A DNA stretch of 64,000 nucleotides. Origin: Entrophospora sp. SA101. Lineage: Eukaryota > Glomeromycota > Glomeromycetes > Entrophosporales > Entrophosporaceae. Location: positions 1 to 64,000 of the forward strand of contig CAUDNR010004054.1 in the NCBI GenBank assembly GCA_958430865.1. The letters are read 5' to 3'. The position numbers and the translations under genes are program-made. Position 1 is the first letter of the stretch. Each line of letters starts with the position of its first letter. The notes under the pieces were generated by a model that searched no databases, had not been told where the DNA came from, and was given only the letters and a program-made list of their open reading frames with translations. Positions 1 through 13,923 of this stretch are shown piece after piece.

Positions 1-2
1 GG

Positions 3-314
3 GGTCATAAGATCATCTTCTATCCAAAATTTCATTGTGAGCTTAACTACATTGAAATGTATTGGGGGGCTGCTAAACGGTATGTTAGGCAACATTGTAA
101 TTACACATGGAAAGGTCTTCAAGAGAATGTTCCCAGAGCCTTTGATTCTATACCATTGAAACAAATTAGAAAATATGCAAGAAGGGCTGCAAAATTTATG
201 GACTGTTACAGGAAAGGCTTAACAGTGTTACAGGCTGAATATATTGTAAAAAAATATAAATCTCATAGAAAGATTCCAGATAATGTTGTAGAAGAAATTG
301 ATGAATTAATATAA
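3..314 (+). CDS. DDE transposase, C-terminal part (cut by window edge)
   Basis: The reading frame is open from base 3 to the TAA at 312-314 and clearly continues left of the window, so the ATG at 57 is internal. The segment [16 protein letters not shown] holds the third catalytic acid of the DDE triad (the E of ELNYIE) followed by the W-G pattern typical of Tc1/mariner/IS630-like DDE transposases. The remaining residues form the basic C-terminal helices. Such proteins cut and rejoin the element ends in the nucleus. The first two catalytic aspartates lie outside the window, so intactness cannot be judged. The following 250 bp are AT-rich and probably include the 3' end of the element, but I could not identify its terminal repeat. 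Confidence 0.7.
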   Translation, partial: GHKIIFYPKFHCELNYIEMYWGAAKRYVRQHCNYTWKGLQENVPRAFDSIPLKQIRKYARRAAKFMDCYRKGLTVLQAEYIVKKYKSHRKIPDNVVEEIDELI

Positions 315-1635
315 ATGCATTTTTTGGAAAATCACGTGATAAAAATTAAAAATGTCATTTTTGTAATGAAAGTGATAAAAAAAATTTTTGCTTTTTTTTT
401 TGAATTTGAAACATTTTGCACAGAATTTGATGTGTTAGAGTGACCCGCACCGTACTCCAGGAAAATGTCTATTTTTTGTAATTTATGATTGCAATTCCAA
501 ATTCCATGCTAATTAGCACGGAATTTCGTTTAAGGGATAATATGCAGGTGGTTACACAGAGTCCGTTGCTTCTGAAACTTCACTAGAATATAGCTGTAAC
601 CTCTCTAAGTCCAGATCATCAGCAAGATCAAAATTATCTCACACTTTTATAATCAAACTTTTGCAAGAACTTTCACCATAACATATGTTATGTTGATCAT
701 TTTTTTGTGATCTGCAACAGTGTCCACTATGCTAATTTTACGAAAGCTACACAAAAAGAAAATTGGAAAAACTGATCACTGTAATAAATTAATACCAATA
801 GAATAATTGACTCATGGAAAATATCTCAAACAACGGAGAAATAAACATTCCAGCATACTAAAATGTAACAGACCTTTAATTATCAGATTAAATTTAAACG
901 AAGGAATTTAAATGGTTTGATCACTTTAGAAATAACTTGAATTTAATTAGAACAAATTAGCATTTCAAAAAAATCAGAAAACTAGATGATAGAACCTTTA
1001 ACATGTATAAATAATGCTATAGTTTTTTCAACTTCATGTATTATTATTATTCATCATCATTATCATACAATTATCATTTAATAAATAGCAATGGAGTCTT
1101 GGAAATCGGCAGCATTAATTCATTGAAATTTATTAATCGTTAATTGTTAATTTAGGTTTTATTTCCATCAGTTAACAATAATAACAATATTAGATTCTAG
1201 TACTAATAGCAAAGAAAAAGGTGTTGAAAGAATCAGACAAAATCATTACTATTATTAATTATTATGAAAATAAAATACGATATATAAGTAAAAAAATATT
1301 TAATTCAATATGCTATATATATAATTAATTTACAATTATATAAGAAACTTGAATACATGTATTTTTGATAATAATTTCTAAGTTTCAACTCAAAAATCAA
1401 TCCCCGATCATAAAACCTAGCAAAAAACTTTATTCATCTGACCCACACAATCAAAATAATAACTGTCATTGATTATTATACATGCTCCACCACTCAGATA
1501 ATGGTTTTTTATAATAATGATATATTTAACAGTTTATTTACTGCCCATCCCTTTATTTATCAGTTAGGCCTTTTAGCTTCAAAATTAATTTGATAAAATA
1601 AAATAAATCAAAATGAATAATTTTACAAAACCACC
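315..1635. other. Gene-free AT-rich stretch
   Basis: No open frame, tRNA-like cloverleaf or clear inverted-repeat element was recognised here. The first 250 bases are probably the non-coding 3' part of the transposon whose transposase ends at 314. Confidence 0.4.
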
Positions 1636-1878
1636 TTAATGGATTGATTCATTTAAATGTTTATTACATTTTAGTTGTTCACACTTATCACATATAAAAT
1701 TTTCATTTATATGTTTTTTTTCACATTGGATACAGTAAACTGATAAATTTTCTTTGTCCAAATGCCAAGTTGCTCTTTCAAATTCTTGCTTTTCTATTTT
1801 ATTAAGAAAAAAATTTGTTTTCAGGAAATTTTTGAGGAAAAGTTGGTTTGCAACATCCAGATCTTTTACCACCACCAA
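1636..1878 (-). pseudogene. Cys-rich ORF fragment, unidentified
   Basis: An 80-codon open frame with no ATG at its start. It contains two CxxC pairs (CIQC, CDKC) and a further Cys-Asn-Lys-His, a spacing that could bind zinc. There is no recognisable domain and no convincing flanking exon. It sits directly beside a MITE, so a fragment of a decayed mobile or repetitive gene is the simplest reading. Confidence 0.25.
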
Positions 1879-1920
1879 AACTTACGTTTGTGGCCAAATT
1901 TCAAATTAGCTTTTTAGCTA

Positions 1921-2120
1921 CAGTCAAGCTCCTATATAGTCACATCCTATATAGTCACAACATAATATAGTCACATTTTTTTTTGTTAATTTGAAAAATT
2001 CCCTGCTACTAATTAATCATAGTAAAAAAATGTCCTGTATAGCCACAAACACTATAGTCACCAAAATTTTTGAAATTTCACTATGGTCCTGAAGTGTGTG
2101 AATATATAGGAGTCTGACTG
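1921..2120. mobile_element. Pogo/Tigger-type MITE with TA target duplication
   Basis: A 200-bp element with terminal inverted repeats of 24 bp (3 mismatches): the left end starts CAGTCAAGCTCCTATATAG and the right end, reverse complemented, starts CAGTCAGACTCCTATATAT. It is flanked by TA at 1919-1920 and 2121-2122, the expected target duplication for pogo/Tc1-mariner elements. There is no coding capacity. Subterminal copies of TATAGTCAC recur in the left half. A shorter relative lies at 40420-40544. Confidence 0.8.
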
Positions 2121-2149
2121 TACACTCATCAATTAATTTATTTATTTTA

Positions 2150-2620
2150 CAAAATTATCCTACTTATTGCTTTGGCAAATCTGTAAACACACTTTATGGT
2201 ACAATTAACAGTAAATAAAGATGGTCTTCTACAAAACAACAAATGCTCCTATAGAGTTCCTTTTTATTTATCTTACTTTTCCTTTTCCTTGGCCAATTGA
2301 AGCCAGTCATATGTTTGCAACAATTGCTTTAACACAATGATCAATATATGATGACAACTTTGGTCAATAGTTGTTAGCTCTTTGTATAAGTGGTCAATCA
2401 GCAATAACTGTCAACACTTGATATTTTTGCCAATAAGTCTTAACACACTTAAAACAATTGCAAAAAATTCAAAATTCAAATCTTTGCTTTACCAAAACAA
2501 ATAACAAAACCTCAGAGTTCTATACCACTCTGATAACCAAACAAACAATTAAACCTTACTGTTTGACTTCCAACCACAAAAGTGTTTTATTAAATTATGA
2601 AAATGCTTATTTGTGAAAAA
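2150..2620 (+). repeat. Dispersed repeat, copy A (possible solo LTR)
   Basis: This stretch matches, in inverted orientation and with divergence, 13100-13575, and partly matches 12165-12300. Shared blocks include a CAAATCTGTAAACACACTTT-like start, an AGTAAATAAAGATGG-like block, a TTGAAGCCAG-like block and a CAGAGTTCTATACCACTCTG-like block. The size of about 450 bp and the AATAAA-type signal fit a solo LTR, but no terminal TG...CA with target duplication was fixed, so the class is open. Confidence 0.55.
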
Positions 2621-4189
2621 TAATTTTATATCAACTTTCTGCCTCTACTCCTCTGAATTATTAATATAGAACTATCTAATTACCTGGTTGATTAATTAAT
2701 TAATTAATTTCACTTGTCATTATTTTCTCAATCTTTATTTAACATTTGTGTGAAACCATTTAAACAATTGTAATTGAATTCCAGCCCACATTTTAAAATT
2801 ATTTAGAACATTTCTTCAGATGCTGAATTATTCAATCTTTTTTGTTTGGAAGCCATTTTTTTTTCCCTTCTTCCTCTCAATACATGCTTTACAAAGGTTT
2901 TTGAATTGTGATGGTTTAATTTAATATTAATAATATGTTGAATTAATAAAAGTGGTAAAGGCTTTAACTTGTGCTACTAGTCCTGGACATCCAAGACGTT
3001 TAATTCGTGATCCATCAATGAAGGAAAGGATCTACATAGTAAAATTCCGGATCGGCATTAATTAAATCCTTTCCTTAACTGGTGGATCACGAATTAAGTA
3101 ATATAAATATAATAATAAATGAGCAGACATGCCCGCATGGACATTTCTGGACTGTGTCCCATGTACAATATATATATATATATTTAAACATATTTTAGTA
3201 TTTTAGTTAAAAACTCTTTGCTCCCTAGTGTCAAAAAATAAAATAGATTGATTATAGGATAATTGTTTTCAATTAAATATGTATGTTTGAATATACCAGA
3301 TATACCAGTCAATTATCATAATGATGTAATTAACAAATTACTGTGTAATTAAGGTTATGATTGTTAGGAAAAAATTTGTTTTTGTTTGATGGAAATTTAT
3401 TGTATGGCTTGAATCTTTGGATTTAAAAGGAATAAAAAGTTATTGCTCATTTAATAGGAAGTGACCCACAGATAGTGATTCAAAGATAATGGTTTTATTG
3501 TTAAGAAAAAAAAACAGAGTAGACAAATAATGGATTGTATTATATTATTAACCTGTTATATGAATAAAAATATAATTTTGAATGGAGATTCATTTGGCAA
3601 TTATGAAGGAAAATAATAGATAGTGTTAGAATTTTTGTTATTATTTATTATTTGTATCATTATTCAATCCTCATGTATTGATCTTTTATATTGTATTTAA
3701 AATAGAAGATAACTGGTACGTATTTTAGAAGAAATTCTATTTTTTGTGCAAATTCTGTATTGGTCATTTTTGATTCATTTTCTTGAGCAACTGCTTCATC
3801 CTGAACTACCATAATACATCAGAATGGTAATTTTGTATTTTTTTTTATAAAATACAATTTTCTTGAGCTTTTTTGCTAGATTAATAAAATACTTCAATTG
3901 ATTACTTAATTCAAATACCTTCAAAATTGGGTTTTATAATCATTTGATTAAGAAAATCATTTTTTCTTTAAAAAGCTCAGAATTTATCACATTTATCACA
4001 TTCTGGAGATGAGTCAGGGTGAGTTATTGTAGTGTTTGTTAACTCATCATTATATGGAACATACTGCAACAAAACCAAAGTGGACATTGGTATTACCAAA
4101 AATTTCATTAGTAATGTGATTATTAAAATCACCCATTTGTTATCTTCTTAATATTAAGTGATATATAGAATTACCTCATTAGGTATATC
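2621..4189. other. Gene-free stretch with a small fold-back
   Basis: AT-rich, with a (TTAA)n run near 2690 and the fold-back element at 3000-3097. No coding signal is supported. Confidence 0.4.
3000..3097. repeat. Fold-back inverted repeat
   Basis: Two 32-nt arms (3000-3031 and 3066-3097) are reverse complements with 3 mismatches. Each arm carries TTAATTCGTGATCCA at its outer end and GGAAAGGAT at its inner end. The loop is 34 nt. It resembles a small MITE or the internal part of one; no target duplication was identified. Confidence 0.6.
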
Positions 4190-4900
4190 ATGGAACCCAA
4201 AAATTACAGCATCATTAGAGGTATTTTGAAGAAAGAACAAGGTGAAAAATTGCCCCTTATGTTTTCAAAATAAATGACACTCAAACACTGGAAGTTTATC
4301 TAAGAAAAGGAAGGATTACTTATGAAATTTGCCAAGAAAGAAAAATCATAACCAGTAAAGAACTTTATCACAAAACCATAAAGAATTTAGAAAGAAATAG
4401 AAAATTGGAAGGAAGATAATTTACGGGATCTAGTTACTTTGGCACTTTAAATGATGATATGGAAGAAGGTGATAGACATACAAAAGGATTACTGGAGCAA
4501 TCAGATCAAGATTTAACAAATATATTTCAATACCATTATCACAATTTAAATCAACCCATATTAAAGATATAGCAGTAGAATTTATGAGCAATAAAGAAGT
4601 TCCACCAAATTATGACGTAATATTCAAAACTTATCAAGATAAAATATTCTTATAGTATCCTCGTTTGTCAAAGATTACTCATTAATAATGATAAATACTA
4701 TTATTAACAACACCCTTGATTCTGAACTATTACTATGTTTTGAACTTTTAATCCAAGTGAACTTCCTGATAATGCTGATAATGAAAGAGATTTAATATAG
4801 ATACTAAATTGGTTGGTGAATGAATTTGTAAAAGGAAACTCATGGAACTCTAAAATTTTATCTGCAATCCTATAATATATTTTATTAAAACACATTTGGA
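4190..4900 (+). pseudogene. Decayed coding remnant, unidentified
   Basis: Long runs of protein-like sequence occur in alternating frames, interrupted by stops. Examples are DTQTLEVYLRKGRITYEIC from about 4274 and, after frame changes, HIKDIAVEFMSNKEVPP near 4560-4610 and a piece starting LPDNADNERDLI near 4760. The pattern is what a gene looks like after several indels. I do not recognise the family. A 63-codon open frame on the opposite strand at 4704-4895 is probably a shadow. Confidence 0.35.
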
Positions 4901-5707
4901 TACGAATGAAAAATTTTCACTCCTTATACCTTTTTTTTAAAAAGAATATCTTTGCAAACAAATTTGTTTAAAAAATAGGTATTTAGATCAACAAAATCCA
5001 CGCATCTAAATTTGTACGCGATGAACTTCATAATTGAAAAGAGCATAAAAAGGTAATAGCAGCGAGATAGTAACTTAATTAGATGCAAGTTACATGTAAA
5101 GAAAAGGTTCTAATTAGGTGAAAATAAGGCAAACAAATTTCATAATGTTCAATTTACAGAACTGCAGTATATGTACGCAAAACAATAATTTTATTATTTT
5201 CAAGTGTAAAGATTAAAACAAGCAAGATTCCTTTTTTTTTAATACTTACCTCTTCATTTCCAAGATTATATTCAAAAAAATATTATTATGTATGTGTAAA
5301 TTTTAATATACAAGATATCTCAATGGCAATGTTTTATAACAGACAAAGAGAAATACTCTTTTTGCAGTAATTAAGGAAAAAATCAAAAAGAAGGAGGATG
5401 GAACAAAAAGTAATGTTAATGAAATCTGCATGTATATTAATCGAGCCAAACCTATCCCCATAAATTTTCAATTTTCACATCTAATATCAGAACCTCCCTT
5501 GTCGTAAAAAACAAAACAAAATAAATCGAAACCTTTATATTATCGATAAAAATCGAAGGAAATAATAAAATAAAAATTTCACTTTTTTGAATATAACTTT
5601 TTTTTTTTTAAGGTAAATTAATATAATATTTTATCGCAAACTACACTTAACAATTACATTTTGTTTCCTGTTGACTTAATCTAAATTTATTTTAAAATTA
5701 ATCGATT
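4901..5707. other. Gene-free stretch downstream of eIF4E
   Basis: AT-rich sequence 3' of the minus-strand eIF4E gene. No coding, RNA or element signature was recognised. Confidence 0.4.
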
Positions 5708-7383
5708 TTATCGAAAAACGTCAGTGTTTCTGAAACTTGAATTATCTTTCAAAGCGTCATTGTGTGTTTTGTATTCCATGATCGTATCAGAAGGCAAATT
5801 TAAAACCCGTTTCATAGTATCTCTGCATAATCAATATTATGATTAATATTATTACTATTGTTATTAATTTATTTAATATACTTTTTGATAAAAAAATTAA
5901 ACTGACCTTATTTTTAAATTAATTCTGCCTTCGTGTGCTGATTGATTCCACAAGGACAAAATATCTTCAGAACTACGTATAGACAGTACAGCACCACATA
6001 TTTCTGAGCCAACATCAAATTGGTCTCCAATAACCGCCATCACCTAAACAGATAAAGAGAGTTGCATATATATATGTGTGTGTGCATATGTTAGAATACA
6101 TATTTGATGTTACTAAGTAAAATGTTGTTTACCTAATTTTTTTTGTTTCAAATATATATTTTTTTAATTAAAATTTTTTTCTCCTATATTTAATGATAAA
6201 TAATTATTTTTATATATATATATTTTTTGTTTTTTATTTTTTATTTTATTTGTTTACTTATTTGCTTGATTTATATATTTATATATATATATATATATTT
6301 GAAAAAAAATATTTATAATAAAAACTCACCAAACTCTCCCAATAACGACTAGCCAGACCCTTCTTTAACCTCACAATCCATTTGCCACCATTAATATTAG
6401 TATCATCCTAATATTAAAAATATTATTTTATAATGATTAATATTTAAATTTTAAAATTATTAATTAATTAGTTTTTATAAAAACTATAAAATAAGATTCG
6501 TACCTCCCAAACTGGTCTAACGCCTTGCTTGAAAAGATGGTAGTCACTAATATTAGGTAACTCGTGAGGCTTTCGAAGATGACTATAAACTGCCCAAAAA
6601 TCCTCTATCTGATATTTTTGATCAAAAAAAAAGTTTTTTTTTTATTATATGGCGCACATAGATCCAATTGAGTGTTTACTCGTTTTTTTAAACAATTAAT
6701 TAATTGCTTGCTTGCTCTTTGGAAAGAATAATAATTAATTGTGAAAATTACATACTGAAGAAAAAGCTGCTATTTTCTTCATAGAACTTTCATAATTTAG
6801 TATTTTACTTCCCGGTGTTCGATGCATAAACCAAAAAACCCATGTAAAGTGTAGCGGGTGAATTTCATTGGTAGGACTAGGTATATACTGCTGACGCGTT
6901 AAACCAATTAATCCATTACCACCATTTCCATTTTCTTTTTCTTTGTTGTCTTTATCCTCTAAGTTTCCAATTCCTATAACATTTGAACGATTTTTAGAAA
7001 GATACCCACTCCCACCGCCACTACTAACACCGCCTGTGCCCATTACAAGTGGTGTAGTTGGTTTGATGATAACAGTAGAAGCGGCAATGCTACTCGTCAT
7101 ACCATTCGGAGAGTTAGTACGTTGAAGTTGAATTAGTTTTGTAGATGTTGAAGTTGTTGTTGTAGGCGTTGTTGTTGTTGTTGTTGTTGTTGAAGTTGTA
7201 GTTGTAGTTGCTGAATTGGAATGACTATGATCTGTGTTAACAGTTAAATTTTTACTAAAAAATATTGTTTTATTTGTGAAAATTTATTTATAGTTGATCA
7301 ACCTTTTTTAAATAAAAGTAATTTTAAATCTATAATAAAGGAATGGTCCTAATAAATTACCGTGTTTTCCAGACGTTTTCCAT
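5708..7383 (-). CDS. eIF4E family cap-binding protein, class II (4EHP/eIF4E2-like)
   Basis: Six exons join in frame: 7361-7383, 6756-7254, 6504-6608, 6330-6407, 5907-6043 and 5708-5822, giving 318 residues. The start is a 23-bp first exon (MENVWKT). The N-terminal 130 or so residues are low complexity with a poly-Thr tract coded by ACA repeats. The core follows 4EHP closely: HPLHFTWVFWFMHRTPG, IEDFWAVYSHL, PVWEDD (the cap-stacking Trp), NGGKWIVRLKKGLASRYWE, EICGAVLSIR, and RVLNLPSDTIMEYKTH at the C-terminus. A Tyr (in LNYESS) replaces the first cap-stacking Trp of canonical eIF4E, the class II signature. Proteins of this class bind the mRNA cap but usually act in translational repression because they bind eIF4G poorly. 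Family is certain; the repressive role is inferred from the class. Confidence 0.93.
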
Positions 7384-8933
7384 TAACTATTTAGAGTATT
7401 ATTTATTAGTATTTATATAATTAATTCTATTTTATACAGTTAAATTATAAAAAATTTTAAATAAATTTTATTTTTTATTTTGAAAGAATTTTAAATGTAA
7501 TTTTTTTTTATTAAAAAAAAATGAGCAACAATAATTTGGTAATCTTTATCTTGTATGTGCTTTTTTTTTGTTTTTTGGGGGCAATTATTTTATATGCGGG
7601 GTTCCGAAAAAAAATGACGTTACACGTAAGACATTTGAAGGAGGATTTTTTCATCCGGGTTAACAGTAAATATAGGTTAATATATTAAAAACATTTTATT
7701 TAATTTGAAGGATGAATTGTTTCAAATTGTGATTTATCTGGCTCATTCTTTACCAGTTTTATTTAAGATTGAACAAATTTTCTCCTTGATCATTGCTTTT
7801 GAAGTATGTCCATGTCCAACTATGTTTTTGTCTATAGATGCTGGTCGCAATTCTTGGTGATGGTTGCAACCACCTTTGCGACCACTTTGGTTTCCTTTTT
7901 TGGATTGCGACATGGAACACTATTCTTAACACACTGTAGATACTAAATGATGAATATTCTTACACCTGATGATGTTAATGAGAAGGGAAATATTCAGATG
8001 GAACATTAACATGACATGAAAAAAGAAAAACAACTGATACCTGCATTGTAATGTGGAATAGTAATAGTAAAATCGAGATCAACATGGAAGTATTAACTTT
8101 TATTTATTTTATTTGTTTATTTATCGTCATCAGATTTACTATTTATCGATCACTTGATTGAGCATTAACTCATTATTATATAATCTGTATGTTACAAACT
8201 TTTGGATACTTGGTAAGAAATTCATTGATAGAAGAGAAAGATGATGACGATATTCCTTTAACTGGAAACTAGAACAGGTACGTAAGAAAATTTCATTAAA
8301 ACGAAATTACTAATATTATTCACCTCAACAAATCTATGTTGTGCGTGAAAAATGAAATTTATGTAGTTGAGCATACACATGCGGATTTTTTACCGATCAA
8401 TATGTGTAATATGAAAATACAAACTCTACGATCCCCTCCACATTTGTCAATTTAAAATTGGCATATAAGTATTTTATAACATTTATTTTTATTAATCTTT
8501 GATATTCAAAATCAACTTTAAACAAGAATAAAAAAAAATTTTTTAATTTTTAAAAAAATATAAAGAGGTTAAGTGAAAGAGTAAATATTTTCATAACTGT
8601 AGGAGGAAAATTGGAAGACTAGATAGATTTGGAAAATTTCGTATATAAGTATAGAAGAATCATCACATTCTATAGTATATACAATATATATAAACTTTTA
8701 AAACTAAAACAATTTCTAATATAATTGATTTTGCAGTAGAACACTGTTAAACGATTATTCCATGACTACAGAGTTTCTATTCGAATAATGTTTATTCAGA
8801 TTATCTGTTTTATTCGCTATTCGAATTGCATTGAATGTTTACTCAATAAAACGAATAATCGAATAAATCGAATAAAACCAATAAATTTCAAACCCCAATT
8901 TTTCTATATAATAATAATAACTATTTTATCTCG
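7384..8933. other. Gene-free stretch with small repeats
   Basis: Upstream of eIF4E. It holds a palindrome-rich patch at about 7850-7915 that includes a 35-nt sequence repeated exactly in a DOP1 intron, and a low-complexity CGAATAA/TTATTCG patch at about 8770-8885. A 56-codon minus-strand frame at 7743-7913 contains the 35-mer and is not supported as a gene. Confidence 0.4.
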
Positions 8934-9482
8934 CTTAGCGGATTTAACGGATTATATTCGGTTTACCGGATTCATGTCACTTATTATTATAATAAATAAA
9001 TTTTTCTCAGAATTATGTACCTTGTCTTTTTTGGCTCTAATTTTATGATAAATGGCGCGTAATAATAACACAATGTTTTGATATTATGTTAATTATAAAG
9101 ACAAATAAACAGAATCATTACTATTATTAAATTAATATTGTGAGATTGTATATGGGTTAAAAAATCGAGTGCTCGTTCATGATGATGCTATTATAATTCT
9201 AATACTATATATACAACAAAAAGATTTAAAAGTTGATTCTCAAATGATTAAAAATGTATTGAAGTTAAAAAGAGAAATTTCTTATAAAAGTACCCAAGGA
9301 GCAAAACAATGTCGAGTTGACGAATTTATGAGTCAACAACGATATTAATATCATCGCTATTTTTTTCTGTGCGTATTTAATATATATCACGTGATTTGAT
9401 CATAAGTTTCGCTTTTGAAGATCTCTCAGTTTAACGGATAAAATTTTCTGGAAAGAAATATCCGTTAAACCGAAACTCGCTG
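8934..9482 (+). mobile_element. Decayed pogo/Tigger-like transposon
   Basis: The right end, reverse complemented, reads CAGCGAGTTTCGGTTTAACG and is followed by TA (9483-9484). The left end near 8934 carries the related CTCGCTTAGCGGATTTAACG. Between them, 9171-9344 encodes a transposase-tail-like peptide ending KQCRVDEFMSQQRY, as seen at the C-terminus of CENP-B/Tigger-type proteins. The catalytic core is missing. Both sides are flanked by CGAATAA-rich low-complexity DNA, suggesting insertion into an older repeat. Confidence 0.45.
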
Positions 9483-9484
9483 TA

Positions 9485-10431
9485 TAAAACTCGTAAAAAT
9501 TAATAAAACTAATAAACTAATAAACTAATAAATTAATAAAATTAATAATAATAAAATTAATAAAATGAGCAAAACGAATAAAAATGAATAAACGAATTAT
9601 TTGTTAATATTAAATTGATCTGCCCAATATTAATATAAAAAATCTTCATATGATCTCGGCGTCACACGATTTTTTTATATTAATATTAAAAAATGAACGA
9701 ATTGGAAGAGAGAGAGAGAATTGAAAATATTTTATGGTCGACCTTTATCATGTGATAATAATAAGAAAAAAACCGAGAACGCAAAATGGTAGTGGGCTTT
9801 TGCTTTTTTACATATTACGCAATCATGTATATGAACAAATTGTTAATTATCATTTCTTATCTTAATTATCTATAAACTTTTTATTACTGACGCTATGGCG
9901 CAGAAAGTTTTAGAGACTAAGTGTCTTGCACTATACTAATACTGAATAGTTGCAGAATGAATACGTGTTTTTGATATGGAATGCGTCAGATGACCACATT
10001 TCGATACAAAATAGATATTAATACGGAAAAATACGCATTCACATACCTAAAAATATTGAAACCATACGGAATTAGCTCGAATTTTTGAAAAAAGATCTAC
10101 ATTTCATTAAGTAGGATCCATACATTGTTAGAAAGTTTATGTAAAACAATATGGAGATGTTTCATTAAAACTTATTGAAGAAATAGAGATATCACATGTT
10201 AAAGAAACTTTAAGGCCAAAAGCAATGATCCAGGTAGATATACAGAAAAGCCTACTATCCTTTTCTATTCCTTTTTAAGAAAAATAACAATAGATTTTTT
10301 TTTATATAATTTATATAATTTATAATTAATCAATCAATCTACTTGTTACTATAAAATTATTCGTATCTCAATTACAACAAATCAAATAATCGATATATAT
10401 ATATAAATAATTATATATTATTTTTTCCTCT
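9485..10431. other. Gene-free AT-rich stretch
   Basis: Contains AATAAACTAATAAA-type low complexity (9490-9600) and a short GA run near 9705-9720. Nothing else was recognised. Confidence 0.4.
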
Positions 10432-11787
<1,356 letters not shown>

Positions 11788-12164
11788 TTTTTTTTTTTTT
11801 TTGAATATTTTATTTTAAATGATGTATGAATAAATTGCAAGAGGAAAATTTTTCTCGAAATCGAAATTTCACATTAACCGCACGTTTTATATATATCTAT
11901 TTAATAATATTGATTACCCAAAAGCTAATATTCATTTTTTTATTTTGGTGTTACAAATACAACGTAGCACAAGGAATAATTATGAAAGAGCGGGTAAATC
12001 ACCCTTTAAAAGGAGTCATGTCTTATTTTGATTATAAATAATTGAATTGAACTATGGGAAGGTTTAGAAATCTCTCAAATGTCTCTAATGAATACAAAAA
12101 GCGAAGTAGTTTTACTCAGTTTCCGATTATTTAGCGAGTACGGCTTTACTTTGGTTCTCGCTTA

Positions 12165-12300
12165 CAACTTCTTTCTTGTACCTAGAAAGCCTCAGCAAAT
12201 CTGCAAGCACACTTTGTGGGTATCAGATAAGTGTAAATAAATAAAAATGGCTTCCTTACAAAGCTCAAGGTTTCTTGGTTTATTTACAAAACAACTTAAA
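12165..12300 (+). repeat. Dispersed repeat, copy B (partial)
   Basis: Shares the block around CAGCAAATCTGCAAGCACAC and the following AAATAAATAAAAATGGCTTCC stretch with the start of copy A (2150-2620), same orientation. Similarity fades after about 12300. Confidence 0.5.
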
Positions 12301-13099
12301 TGGCTTGTTTAACAGCCTTACTTTTTACAATAACGTTTTGTCGTTCCCTATTACTATTGCTATTATTGTTAATTACTATTACTAAAAAAATACAATACTA
12401 ATACTGATGCTAATGCTGATTTTTGCGTGAAATTTTAGTGGTGGTGTATAAATACCAGGTACAAGTTTGTTAAAATCTTTTATACTCATCACTTAGTCTG
12501 GAACCGTCGGATAAATGAAGTCTAATAGGCAACTTTAAATAACTTTGGATACTAATTAATAGGTCGGATAAACGGATATCTGAACAAACTTACTTAATAA
12601 CTGAATTTTTTTTTCTCGATTATTTTCAATCGATCTTTTACATTATCTTGATTAAAGGGTTGAAATTGCTCTAAAACTAACTAACCCACTTGACGTTAAT
12701 AAACCACGCAGTTTACCATGAAATGCAAAGTTACCCAAAACCCAAATAATACAATAACATGATAATAAAACCATCAGAATAAAACATGAAAAAGGTTAAA
12801 TTGAAGAGGTTAAAAAAAATCGACATGAAACCTAGGATATCGAAACAATTTCGCAATGGCAAGAATGACAATTACCATTTTTATAATAAAGAGACACTTG
12901 AATAATACACGTCTTTTTTTTTTTTTTGACAGCATTACTATGATAAATAAAACGGATTTATCAAAGTGTTATCCAATCGTATGTCGGGTTTTTTTCATTT
13001 TTTTAACCAAACGAATAGATTTTTCTGAGAGCTAACGATCTAATTAACTGGTAATTATAATTCTAACTGTAGAGGCAGAAAAGTTAATATAAAATTATT

Positions 13100-13575
13100 T
13101 CTTTACAAATAATTTGTGGTTGGAAATTAAACGGTAGAATTTAATTGTCTGTTTAGTTATCAGAATAGTATAGAACTCTTGAGGTTTTTATTTTGATTAT
13201 TTGCTTTGGTATAAAGCAAAGGTTTTGGGTATTTGCCTTAGTAAAGAAAGCAAAAGTTTGTTTTTTGGTTTCTGTTAAGCGTAAACGTTTTTGTTTAATT
13301 TTTTAATAAACGGGTCGACAGATTAACCACCTATTACTATACAAAGGGCTAACAGTTATTTACCAAAGTCGTTAACGCATATTTCTATTTACTTTGTTGT
13401 GTTAAATTGACTGTTACAAACGTACAGCTGGCTTCAATCGACCAAAAGAAAAGCAAATAAAAAGGAAACTCCATAAGAGCCATCTTTATTTACTTGTAAT
13501 ATATTGTTATTTACATTGTAAAGTGTGCTCACAGATTTGCCGCAATTTCTAGATACAGGAAAGAGACAGTAAGCA
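13100..13575 (-). repeat. Dispersed repeat, copy C (inverted relative to copy A)
   Basis: Read on the minus strand, the order of blocks is the same as in copy A: TAGAAATTGCGGCAAATCTG, an AGTAAATAAAGATGGC block, GATTGAAGCCAGC, and near the far end AGTTCTATAC and the TTTCCAACCAC block. It may be a solo LTR. Confidence 0.55.
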
Positions 13576-13923
13576 AAATAATCGACAAGTGTAGCCAAGA
13601 AGTTAACTCAAAACTTGGCCATAAAACGTAAAACAAACAAGGTTGAAATATTTGTTAAAAATTTACCCAAACATAACCTCCCCAAAAATACCCTATTTGA
13701 GGCCAATACCCGCTTTTTAAATATACCATCATCAAAAAGAAAAAAAAGGGCAATTTTACCCAAAATTGAAATGAGCCATCTCCTGATATTGTTCATAATA
13801 ATAACTAAATTGATGTTATATAATTTTCATTGCTTTGGTAAATTGATATTTTATGCAAACAATGAAATTATACTTACTCTTTAGATATAGCAACTTCATT
13901 GTCGTGTATAAAGTCAAAATTTT

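Larger units (their letters stand above)
11788..13923. other. Gene-free stretch with dispersed repeats
   Basis: Holds repeat copies B (12165-12300) and C (13100-13575). Open frames on both strands at 13608-13884 lack splice partners or recognisable motifs and are treated as chance. Confidence 0.4.

Noticed and set aside
7743..7913. Minus-strand 56-codon frame starting MSQSKKGNQ
   Set aside because: Its start lies in the 35-nt repeat also found in a DOP1 intron; no other support for coding.
13608..13884. Overlapping frames on both strands
   Set aside because: No splice partners, no motif; composition like the surrounding intergenic DNA.
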